Below, piece by piece: positions 57,791 through 64,000 of a DNA stretch of 64,000 nucleotides. Each line of letters starts with the position of its first letter. Within the stretch, counting starts at the first letter, position 1. Under the pieces are notes generated by a model. That model made no database searches, was not told the origin of the DNA, and worked only from the letters and a program-made list of their open reading frames with translations. This stretch comes from Streptomyces iconiensis. GTDB taxonomy: Bacteria; Actinomycetota; Actinomycetes; Streptomycetales; Streptomycetaceae. Where the stretch lies: NCBI RefSeq assembly GCF_028657195.3, contig NZ_JANCPR020000025.1, forward strand, positions 1-64,000. Direction: 5' to 3'. The position numbers and the translations under genes were made by a program.

Positions 57791-57820
57791 ACGCTACGAA
57801 CGGGCCCGGCTCCGCGTCAA
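57791..57820 (-). promoter_or_regulatory. promoter of the thioesterase-caiD operon
   Basis: On the minus strand TTGACG (57820-57815), an 18-bp spacer and TAGCGT (57796-57791). It lies between the operon and the divergent IclR gene. Confidence 0.6.
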
Positions 57821-57884
57821 GGCATGGGCGGGGGGCGGATTACGCTGCCGGACAGGCAGGACGACAGGCAGCGGGAGACCCGAG

Positions 57885-58739
57885 ATGAACGCAGTGAACG
57901 CGGCGAACGCGACCCATGGGGCGCGGACCCATGGGGCAGACCCCCTGGGCGAACGGGACGAGGACGGGCCCGCGCGTTCCGTGAGCGGCGGGCGGGTGCA
58001 GTCCCTGGAACGGGCCATCGCCCTGCTCAACGCCGTCTCGGCGAGCGCACCCGCCGGCCGCCCCGCGGCCGAACTCGCCGTCGAGTGCGGCCTGAACCGC
58101 GCCACGGCCTGGCGCCTGCTCGCCACCCTCGAACACCATGCGCTCGTCGAACGCGATCCGCTCTCCAACCGGTACGCCATCGGCACCGCGATCACCCGCA
58201 TGGCCACGACAGCCGGAGTCGAGGGCCTCATCCGCCGCTCCCACGACGTCCTCGAACGCCTCTGCGCCGACACCGGCGAGACCGCCAACCTCGCCGTCGC
58301 GCAGCGGCTCGGCCTCACCTACGTCGACGAGGTCACCCCACCCGCCGTGCTCAGCGCCCGCTGGCTCGGACGCTCCGTACCGATCCACGCCACCTCGGCG
58401 GGCAAGGCGCTCCTCGCCTGGTTGCCGGGGGAGGAGATCGACGCGATGCTCGCGGGGCCCCTCGCCGAATACACGGAGACCACCCGCACGGACAGCGCCG
58501 CGCTGCACGCCGAACTCGCCGACGTACGCGCACGCGGATACAGCGTCAGCGTCGGCGAGTTGGAGCCCCAGCTGTACGGCGTCGCCGCCCCGGTACTCGA
58601 CGCGTGGGACCGCCCCATCGCCGTCATCAGCGTCTGGGGCCCCCACGACCGCGTCCCCGCAACCCGCTTCCCCGACCTCGGCGCCCAGGCCCAACAAGCG
58701 GCCCGCACCATCCGCACCCGCATCGCCCCACCCGACTGA
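57885..58739 (+). CDS. IclR-family regulator of the carnitine-type operon
   Basis: 284 residues: a low-complexity leader, a winged helix (about 35-90, RPAAELAVECGLNRATAWRLL) and an effector domain (about 105-280, VPIHATSAGKALLAWLPGEE, VAAPVLDAWDRPIAVISV). It is divergent from the thioesterase operon with operator-like repeats between. ATG at 57885 is used because GGGAG lies seven bases upstream; the longer in-frame start at 57771 would begin inside the operator. Confidence 0.86.
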   Translation: MNAVNAANATHGARTHGADPLGERDEDGPARSVSGGRVQSLERAIALLNAVSASAPAGRPAAELAVECGLNRATAWRLLATLEHHALVERDPLSNRYAIGTAITRMATTAGVEGLIRRSHDVLERLCADTGETANLAVAQRLGLTYVDEVTPPAVLSARWLGRSVPIHATSAGKALLAWLPGEEIDAMLAGPLAEYTETTRTDSAALHAELADVRARGYSVSVGELEPQLYGVAAPVLDAWDRPIAVISVWGPHDRVPATRFPDLGAQAQQAARTIRTRIAPPD

Positions 58740-58808
58740 TCGCCCCCGCTCCGCAACAGGGCAGACCGCCGATGACGCCCGCCCGATGACGCGCGCGCTG
58801 TTCCGACG

Positions 58809-58922
58809 CAGGTCCTGGCGGAGCTGATCGAGCCGGAAGAAGTGGCTCAGCGCGTGCGCGGCGTGATGCGGTCCGAGCGGTACACCACTCCGCCCCGCGA
58901 GGCCATCGACCCTGATGCCTGA
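58809..58922 (+). pseudogene. possible gene fragment in the 389-bp gap after the IclR gene
   Basis: A short reading that looks coding in codon bias (VLAELIEPEEVAQRVRGVMR, then a stop at 58922) has no plausible start or ribosome site, and a second coding-like piece (DRFTIAATVNSSLATERVR) follows in another frame to about 58992. They may be two remnants of decayed genes. I do not recognise either family. Nothing else is seen in 58740-59128. Confidence 0.3.
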
Positions 58923-59128
58923 GCGACGACCGCTTCACCATCGCCGCCACGGTGAACAGCTCACTGGCGACCGAGCGGGTTCGCATCACATGACTTGAGA
59001 CTTTCCCTGCTCTCTTCCGGCTACCGCCAGCCTTTTCTGCGCTGAAGCCTCAATAAGCATTTCAATGAAACGATGGAAGGCAGAATTCGGCACCCCCGGC
59101 CCCGAAGAAGAAGGGAACGCGCCCCGTC

Positions 59129-59323
59129 ATGAAGTTCGTCCTCGAAGTCGACCTGGCCACCTTGAACCCCGACGCCGAAGCCACCCCCGAACTCGGCCGC
59201 ATCCTCCGCTACTGGGCCGGCAACCTCCACCACTACTCCCTGACCCCCGGCGACACCTCGGCCCTCTACGACTCCGCGTACCGCGAGGTCGGCGAGTGGC
59301 GCATCGAGTGCGGGGGTCAGTGA
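59129..59323 (+). CDS. small hypothetical protein
   Basis: 64 residues, MKFVLEVDLATLNPDAEATP at the start and HHYSLTPGDTSALYDSAYREV near the end (first blocks shown). Hydrophilic, no signal or membrane segment. It has the look of a genuine small Streptomyces gene: a compact acidic protein with clean third-position GC. AAGGGA lies 13 bases upstream. Function unknown. Confidence 0.55.
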   Translation: MKFVLEVDLATLNPDAEATPELGRILRYWAGNLHHYSLTPGDTSALYDSAYREVGEWRIECGGQ

Positions 59324-59330
59324 GGGCCCC

Positions 59331-59358
59331 GCGGGCAGGTGCGGGCAGGTGCGGGCAG
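59331..59358. repeat. 10-bp tandem repeat
   Basis: GCGGGCAGGT is repeated at 59331-59340 and 59341-59350, with a partial third copy to 59358, in non-coding sequence just after the small gene. The rest of 59359-59554 shows no supported gene. Confidence 0.5.
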
Positions 59359-59554
59359 TCCCAGTGACAGCTCAGTGGCAGGATGCGGTGTGGCTCGTTC
59401 TCTGAGGTTCTTCTTCGAATACGGGGTGTCCGACACTCCGTTGTGGCCACGCTCGGGCGACAGTCCATACGGCTACCCGCTGTGTCCGGTGTCCGGCGTC
59501 TTGATGGACATCGCCCATGGAACGTGGCGCCGTTCGAGGCTGGTGGTGTGCCCT

Positions 59555-59875
59555 TCAGGGTGCGTCGGACTCGAAAGGGTCCTCCGGGCTTATGAGCCGC
59601 TGGAGTTCCCGTTCGGTGCGGTCGGCGCGGAAGCGTCGTAGTACGCGCAGCACATGCGCCGCCGCGACGGCGCTCGCGGTGAGGGCGCCCATGGCGAGGA
59701 GGAAGCCCTCCAGGGCGCGCGGGAGCGTCCAGAGTGCGATCGGTATGGCGAATACGGTGAAGACCAGGGCCGCGAAGAGGCACGCACCCATGAACGCGTA
59801 GACGATCTCGATGGTGGCCGCGTCCTTCTCGGCGCGCGACCGGGGCCCGCCCCCCGGTGTGCCGCTCATCCCCAT
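59555..59875 (-). CDS. DUF6332-like two-helix membrane protein
   Basis: 106 residues with two strong hydrophobic segments (AFMGACLFAALVFTVFAIPI and LEGFLLAMGALTASAVAAAH) and charged ends; the C-terminus is RELQRLISPEDPFESDAP. The pattern matches a small actinobacterial membrane family I know as DUF6332. Function unknown. Start at 59875 or six bases later; both are ATG. Confidence 0.6.
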   Translation of the reverse strand: MGMSGTPGGGPRSRAEKDAATIEIVYAFMGACLFAALVFTVFAIPIALWTLPRALEGFLLAMGALTASAVAAAHVLRVLRRFRADRTERELQRLISPEDPFESDAP

Positions 59876-60089
59876 ACGGCCAGTCTCGCCGCACCGCCGC
59901 CCCGGAACAACTCCTGCGGAGGTGCCCGCCCCGCACGGTGTGTGGAGAGGCCGGCCGAGGGGCGGGACCGGTCCCCGGGCTGCGGACCCTGGGCTTCGGG
60001 CTGCGGGCGATCTGCCCCTCTTACGGGGGACAGGGGTGTGGTTGACCTGAACCGCGATTTAAGTTCCATCGTGGAGTTGGGGCACGACC

Positions 60090-60776
60090 GTGTTCCGGGA
60101 GGAAGGGAGACCCGTCATCACACGCCGTACCGACTCACTGGCCGAACCCGCCGTATCGCGCGCGGACGGCGCGCTGTTCGAGCTTCTTACCGTGGCAACA
60201 CCCGAGCGGCAACGCGCTGTGGCCGAAGCCATGGAAGCCGACTGGGCCGCGCACCCGTGGCCGTCGCCGACACTGCTGTCCCGCACCGTTCTCATGGCGA
60301 ACGACGGCCACACGCTGCTGCGCTACTCACAGGTGACCGACCTCGCCAGGCCACCGCACCCCCCGCTTCCGCCCGGTGAGGAACTACCGGACGGTGACCG
60401 GGAGTTGATCGCCGCCCGCCTCTACCGGAGTCAGCGCGTGCCCGGCGCTTCGGGGCCGCCCGGATGCGTCGTTCTCGTCGACCGTGCCTTCGACCGGCCC
60501 GACCCCGAGGGCGCACGGCATCTGGTGGACACGCTGTTCGAGAGCGCGAGCGGCCAGTCGCCCGCCGATGGGCTGATCGGCGCGTACTTCTACGTCAGTT
60601 CCGACGGTACGCGCGTCCTCAACTACGCTGAGTGGACCGACGAACAGGCCCACAAAGCCGCGATCGGCAACCGTCCGCGCGGCAACGCCCAGTGGGAAGA
60701 GGCCCACACCTGGCCGGGCCTGCGCCGCACCAACTTCCTGCGCTTCCGACCCCACGCCGGGACCGCCGCGCCATGA
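60090..60776 (+). CDS. two-domain antibiotic-biosynthesis-monooxygenase-like protein
   Basis: 228 residues, two consecutive ABM-type ferredoxin-fold repeats: residues about 25-75 (ELLTVATPERQRAVAEAMEADW, RTVLMANDGHTLLRYSQV) and about 115-215 (LVDRAFDRPDP, AYFYVSSDGTRVLNYAEWTDEQAH, shown in part). Such proteins act as cofactor-free oxygenases in polyketide tailoring or as heme-degrading or unknown enzymes. No biosynthetic neighbours are present. GTG at 60090 is the only usable start; no good ribosome site is present. Confidence 0.7.
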   Translation: MFREEGRPVITRRTDSLAEPAVSRADGALFELLTVATPERQRAVAEAMEADWAAHPWPSPTLLSRTVLMANDGHTLLRYSQVTDLARPPHPPLPPGEELPDGDRELIAARLYRSQRVPGASGPPGCVVLVDRAFDRPDPEGARHLVDTLFESASGQSPADGLIGAYFYVSSDGTRVLNYAEWTDEQAHKAAIGNRPRGNAQWEEAHTWPGLRRTNFLRFRPHAGTAAP

Positions 60777-61531
60777 CTGCGCCGCGCCGTGACCGCACCG
60801 CGGCATGCCACTGCCGCCGCCCCGCGATGACGCGCGGCGGACCGCGTCGTGTCGCATCGCGGAGATGCTTCGCGCTTCGTGATGTTGCCTGTTGTCCCGC
60901 GCCTGGCTGGGTTGAACGGTGCCTGGCGTCGCGCCGCGTGATGTGACGCCTCGCTGTGAGGCGACGGCGTCCGGCGACCGTGCTGCTATGTGTGCCGATA
61001 TGTCGGCCGAGGGCGGTAATCCCGCACGGTAGTAGCTGCGGTCTCCTGTACACCGGCAGCCGTATCCGGCACATCGGCGGCTGTATGCGATCTACCGGCA
61101 GTCGTATCCCGGCGTGCTGGGTGCTGACGGCGGTGTCCCGTATACCAGCGACGCCGGCGGGGCCCTTACGCCGGTATCCCGTATCCCGCATACCGCGTAC
61201 CGCCGGTGTCGCGGGCCCTGATCGCGGTACTCCGTGTCCCGTATCCGGTATCTCGTATACCAGCGACGGTGACGGCGACAGCTATGGCGCCCCGCAGTGG
61301 GTGGACGGCGGTGCCCCGTGCCCTCGCGGGCGGTTCCGCAGATCGCATCCCGCAGACCGCATACGGTGTCCCGGCCCCGCAAGCCCCACATCGCATACAG
61401 TCGCCCGCATCCCGCATCCCGCATCCCGCATCCTCTCCCTGCCGGCCGACGACATAGGTTTTGATCATCGGCCGCCGAGCGGCGGCGACGATGGGCAGGG
61501 CAGGACAGCGCAGGCGAGGAGGCTGGGGCGG
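60777..61531. repeat. 755-bp non-coding tract rich in CGTATCCCG/CCCGCAT repeats
   Basis: No supported gene. The tract is built from variants of GTATCCCG, GTATACCAG and GCATCCC. CGTATACCAGCGACG occurs exactly at 61139-61153 and 61254-61268, 115 bp apart; CCCGCAT is repeated four times in tandem at 61404-61431; many GCCGGTATCCCGTATCCCGC-like clusters lie between 61030 and 61430. It could be a decayed repeat array or an intergenic element. Upstream of the 2-hydroxyacid dehydrogenase it leaves about 100 bp of ordinary sequence. Confidence 0.6.
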
Positions 61532-62515
61532 ATGACAGATGGGGTGGACGTGGAGTGGGTCGCGGGGCAGTTGGAGCGGGCCGTCGTCCTGGCCGATCCG
61601 TCCCTCTCCCCGGAGCTGACCGGTGGCCTTGAGGAGTTCACCGGGCGCCCGCTCGGTGAGGGCACGGGCCCCGTCGTACATGTCGGACCGACGCTCCCCG
61701 CCGAGTTTCGGGCAGGGCGCCGCAGCGCGGGCGACGGAAGCGAGGGAAGCGACCGGCTGATGTGGGTGCACAGCACCAACGCGGGGGTCGACGGCATGCT
61801 TGGCGATGTCTCGCCGTGGCCGGAGGGCGTGCTGTTGACGCGTACGGTCGGGCGGATGGGCGAGCGTATCGGGCAGTACGTGCTGGCGTGGGCGCTGGCC
61901 GACTGCCAGGACGTACGCGGTTTCCTGCGCCAGCACGCGTCACGCACATGGCGTCGCCTCCCCACCGAGCTGGCCGAGGGGCGCCGCGCCGTCATCTTCG
62001 GCACCGGCAGTATCGGTGCGGCGGTCGCCGCCGCGCTCCGGTGCTGCGGCATCCGTACGACCGGTGTCGCCCGCACGCCGCGCGAGGCGCCCGGCTTCGA
62101 CGAGGTCTTCGCGTTGGAGGCGCCCGAGCTGACCGAGGCGCTCGGTCAGGCCCACTGGGTCGTCAACGCGCTCCCTCTCACCCCCGCCACCACCGGCCTC
62201 TTCGGTCCTCGGCTGCTGTCGGCGATGAACGGCGCCACGTTCGTCAACGTGGGACGCGGTGAGTCCGTCCAGACCGAAGCCCTCGCCAAGGCCCTCGAAA
62301 CCGGTGACGTCGGCGGGGCCGTTCTGGACGTACTCCCCGACGAACCCGCCCCGCCTGACTCTCCCCTCTGGGACCTCCCCAACACCGTCATCACCTCCCA
62401 CTCGGCGGGCATCACCACGCCCACCGACGTCCTCACCGATTTCCGCACGGCCTGGCACGCGCTCCGTTCCGGCCAACGCCCTGCCCTGTCCGTCCAGTTG
62501 GGCCTCGGGTACTGA
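61532..62515 (+). CDS. D-2-hydroxyacid dehydrogenase family protein
   Basis: 327 residues. The NAD motif is GTGSIGAAVAAALRCCGI near 155-172; the family's catalytic Arg (NVGRGE) and the C-terminal His (TSHSAGITTP) are seen. The N-terminal domain is divergent and loosely built. It probably reduces a 2-oxoacid with NAD(P)H; the substrate is unknown. ATG at 61532 is chosen over a long upstream reading through the repeat tract because GAGGAGG lies nine bases upstream and conserved sequence begins after it. Confidence 0.8.
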   Translation: MTDGVDVEWVAGQLERAVVLADPSLSPELTGGLEEFTGRPLGEGTGPVVHVGPTLPAEFRAGRRSAGDGSEGSDRLMWVHSTNAGVDGMLGDVSPWPEGVLLTRTVGRMGERIGQYVLAWALADCQDVRGFLRQHASRTWRRLPTELAEGRRAVIFGTGSIGAAVAAALRCCGIRTTGVARTPREAPGFDEVFALEAPELTEALGQAHWVVNALPLTPATTGLFGPRLLSAMNGATFVNVGRGESVQTEALAKALETGDVGGAVLDVLPDEPAPPDSPLWDLPNTVITSHSAGITTPTDVLTDFRTAWHALRSGQRPALSVQLGLGY

Positions 62516-62576
62516 GGTTTTCCGCCGCTTACGGCGCACCGGTCGACGGCTCCTGGCGAAGGGTGACACTGGCCGC

Positions 62577-63338
62577 ATGGTGAACAAGGGCACGGGAACA
62601 GCCACGGAAGCAGCCGCGGAAACAGGCGGGGATGGGGGCCCGGGTAGCGGCACAGAGATGGTCGCTGTGGTCGAGATGCGGGGGTTGGAAGGTTTCGGGT
62701 TGTGGGGCATCGCGGAACGGGTGGGGTTCTTGCGGTTGTCAGGGGAGATGTCGGCGGGCGAGGTGGCCGGAGTGGTGGCGCTGCTCGTGGAGTACAACGG
62801 GGTCGAGGCGAGGGAACCTGCCGCAGCTGTACGGGAGTTGGTGGAGGCCGACGGACTGGTGGCACCCGGGGGGTTGCGGGTGCGGGACGGGCGCAGCGGC
62901 GCCGTTCTCGTGCCCGGGTGCTGCTGTGGGCTGGAGGACTGGCGGGAGTGGGCCGGGTTGGCGGCGGGGGGAGCGCTGTGGCTTGGTCACGACCCTGACC
63001 CCGACATCGAGTACACGGCCGACGCCGTCCATCTGTGGCGGGACGGGAAACGGGCTGACGGGGACCGGGTCGTGATCCCGTACGAACGGCTCCCGCAATT
63101 GCTGGAGGGGGTCAGGAGTGAACTGACCGCGTTTCTGGGGCTGGTGGTGCAGTGGGCCGAGCAGCTCGAAGCCGAAGACGGCCCCGGACCCGGGCCTCGG
63201 CTCGGTGGGCCCGCGCTCGTATCCGGGCCCGGGTCCGGGCTCGGACCCGCGCTCGGGGCGAAGTTGGATGAGGCGTTCTCGTTGACCAGGCCCTTCAGTG
63301 GGCCCCGTCCGGAGGCGCGTGGAGGAACGGGCGGTTGA
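62577..63338 (+). CDS. hypothetical protein
   Basis: 253 residues, no recognised domain. Central section MRGLEGFGLWGIAERVGFLRL and a Cys-rich VPGCCCGLEDWREWAGL; charged, with DPDPDIEYTADAVHLWRDG and RVVIPYERLPQLLEGVRSEL later. The N-terminal 25 and C-terminal 50 residues are Gly/Pro-rich and variable. ATG at 62577 follows GACACT at near-leaderless distance and has no ribosome site. The 3' end overlaps the convergent hydrolase gene by 44 bp. Confidence 0.55.
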   Translation: MVNKGTGTATEAAAETGGDGGPGSGTEMVAVVEMRGLEGFGLWGIAERVGFLRLSGEMSAGEVAGVVALLVEYNGVEAREPAAAVRELVEADGLVAPGGLRVRDGRSGAVLVPGCCCGLEDWREWAGLAAGGALWLGHDPDPDIEYTADAVHLWRDGKRADGDRVVIPYERLPQLLEGVRSELTAFLGLVVQWAEQLEAEDGPGPGPRLGGPALVSGPGSGLGPALGAKLDEAFSLTRPFSGPRPEARGGTGG

Positions 63339-64000
63339 GGTGTGAGGTGGCCAGCAGGGCGTGATGGGTTCGGGCCTCGGACAGGAGGGCGGTGCGGGTG
63401 GCGCGTGCGGTGGGCTGGTCGGCCTCCAGGCGGTAGGCGACCTCGGGGTTGGCCAACTGGACGGCGTGCACCAGTACATCGCCGGTGACGACGACGCGTC
63501 GCGCGCCCCCGTCGACCAGTACGGACTGGTGTCCTGGTGTGTGACCCGGGGTCGGCACGGCGGTGACGGCGCCGCCCGTGCGGTGGCCGCGCAGCAGCCG
63601 TACGCGGCCGTCGATCTCATGCAGCAGTCCGGCGTCGCGCAGCGGTGCGACGACGTAGGACTGGGCGCTGTCGTCCTCGGAGAGTGCGGCGGTCTCGGCT
63701 CGCTGGACGACGTGCCGCGCGTCGGGAAACAGCGGGACGCCCTGCGGAGAGACGGTCCAGCCGTAGTGGTCCTCGTGCAGGTGTGTGAGTACCACCGTGT
63801 CCACGTCGCGCGGTGCGATGCCCGCCGTCTTGAGTACCTCCGGGAGGTGCCCCGGTACGGGTGCCCAGCCGGAGGCCGGGCTGCCGACCGGGCCGACGCC
63901 GGAGTCGACGAGCGCGACCCGGCCGCCGGGGCGGCGTATCGCGTGGCAGCGGAAGGCCAGTTGCCATGCGTCGCCCGGCCCGAAGGCGTCCGGGTCGATG
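63295..64000 (-). CDS. metallo-beta-lactamase-fold hydrolase (partial)
   Basis: At least 234 residues; the N-terminus lies beyond the window end. HLHEDH is the zinc HxHxDH motif (in VVLTHLHEDHYGW), followed by TPGHTPGHQSVL with further metal ligands and VVVTGDVLVHAV (Asp ligand). Small quorum-quenching lactonases and other esterases share this build; the substrate is unknown. The upstream in-frame sequence (RVALVDSGVGPVG) is conserved, so the gene clearly continues past 64000. Confidence 0.82.
   Translation of the reverse strand, partial: IDPDAFGPGDAWQLAFRCHAIRRPGGRVALVDSGVGPVGSPASGWAPVPGHLPEVLKTAGIAPRDVDTVVLTHLHEDHYGWTVSPQGVPLFPDARHVVQRAETAALSEDDSAQSYVVAPLRDAGLLHEIDGRVRLLRGHRTGGAVTAVPTPGHTPGHQSVLVDGGARRVVVTGDVLVHAVQLANPEVAYRLEADQPTARATRTALLSEARTHHALLATSHLNRPFLHAPPDGAH

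Noticed and set aside
59383..59595. Small plus-strand frames opposite the DUF6332-like gene.
   Set aside because: No ribosome site and no coding-like composition. The minus-strand membrane protein is better supported.
61404..61431. Short regularly spaced repeats considered as a CRISPR array.
   Set aside because: The CCCGCAT unit is only 7 bp with no spacers, and no cas genes are near.
60956..61531. N-terminal extension of the D-2-hydroxyacid dehydrogenase through the repeat tract.
   Set aside because: The extension reads Arg/Ile/Pro repeats with no homology, and GAGGAGG precedes the ATG at 61532.

Overview
The window is high-GC actinobacterial DNA. GC-rich third codon positions, frequent GTG/TTG starts, ATGA/GTGA stop-start overlaps, mycothiol-dependent chemistry, a leaderless-looking MarR gene and many small Streptomyces-type hypothetical genes all point to a Streptomyces or close relative. 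No rRNA, tRNA, CRISPR array, intact insertion sequence or prophage is visible. The content is mostly accessory catabolism of compounds that plants and other eukaryotes make: a sulfonate (probably taurine), hydroxyproline-rich glycopeptides, methylated amines and a carnitine-type betaine. A small defence-like pair and scattered housekeeping or unknown genes make up the rest.

Layout. (1) 0.2-14.1 kb, sulfonate module: taurine-type aminotransferase and alanine dehydrogenase, a divergent TauR-like MocR regulator, then (after a FUSC exporter, a RibD-C reductase and a CobT/CobS-like VWA-AAA pair co-transcribed with an IclR regulator) xsc, pta and a phosphonatase-like HAD gene. (2) 14.2-29.9 kb, one directional run of 13 genes on the minus strand: XRE-cupin regulator, D-hydroxyproline dehydrogenase subunits, deaminase, hydroxyproline 2-epimerase, GH127 beta-L-arabinofuranosidase, a five-gene peptide-type ABC importer and an Xaa-Pro aminopeptidase. 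I read it as a dedicated system for importing and consuming hydroxyproline-arabinosides or peptides from plant extensins. It is the most interesting locus here. (3) 29.9-35.7 kb: LLM pseudogene, FMN reductase/LLM monooxygenase with divergent MarR, Tat-exported alginate-lyase-like protein, and a sigma factor fused to an anti-sigma-like zinc motif, a membrane segment and an outer domain. (4) 35.7-44.8 kb: Rieske demethylase, sarcosine-oxidase-like enzyme, dimethylglycine-oxidase-like enzyme, mycothiol-dependent formaldehyde dehydrogenase, IclR regulator, Rieske ferredoxin and ferredoxin reductase, together a glycine-betaine-type demethylation pathway. (5) 45.1-49 kb: three-subunit molybdenum hydroxylase. 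(6) 49-51.8 kb: QatB/QatC-like pair plus a small membrane protein. (7) 52.6-58.7 kb: CaiD, NDP-forming acyl-CoA synthetase, acyl-CoA dehydrogenase and thioesterase with a divergent IclR regulator, a carnitine/gamma-butyrobetaine pathway that could feed region 4. (8) 58.8-64 kb: small and unknown genes, a repetitive non-coding tract, a D-2-hydroxyacid dehydrogenase and the start of a metallo-beta-lactamase-fold hydrolase.

How they work together. Regions 1, 2, 4 and 7 are separate nitrogen/carbon scavenging routes, each with its own regulator. Three of the four main catabolic promoters (29.2, 42.0 and 57.8 kb) share one architecture: a good -35/-10 pair with a repeat placed just downstream of the -10, as expected for repressor operators. 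The xsc promoter instead has an inverted repeat upstream of the -35. Not found in the window: a taurine transporter, a 2,5-dioxovalerate dehydrogenase, a carnitine dehydrogenase, a serine/glycine hydroxymethyl route, qatA and qatD.
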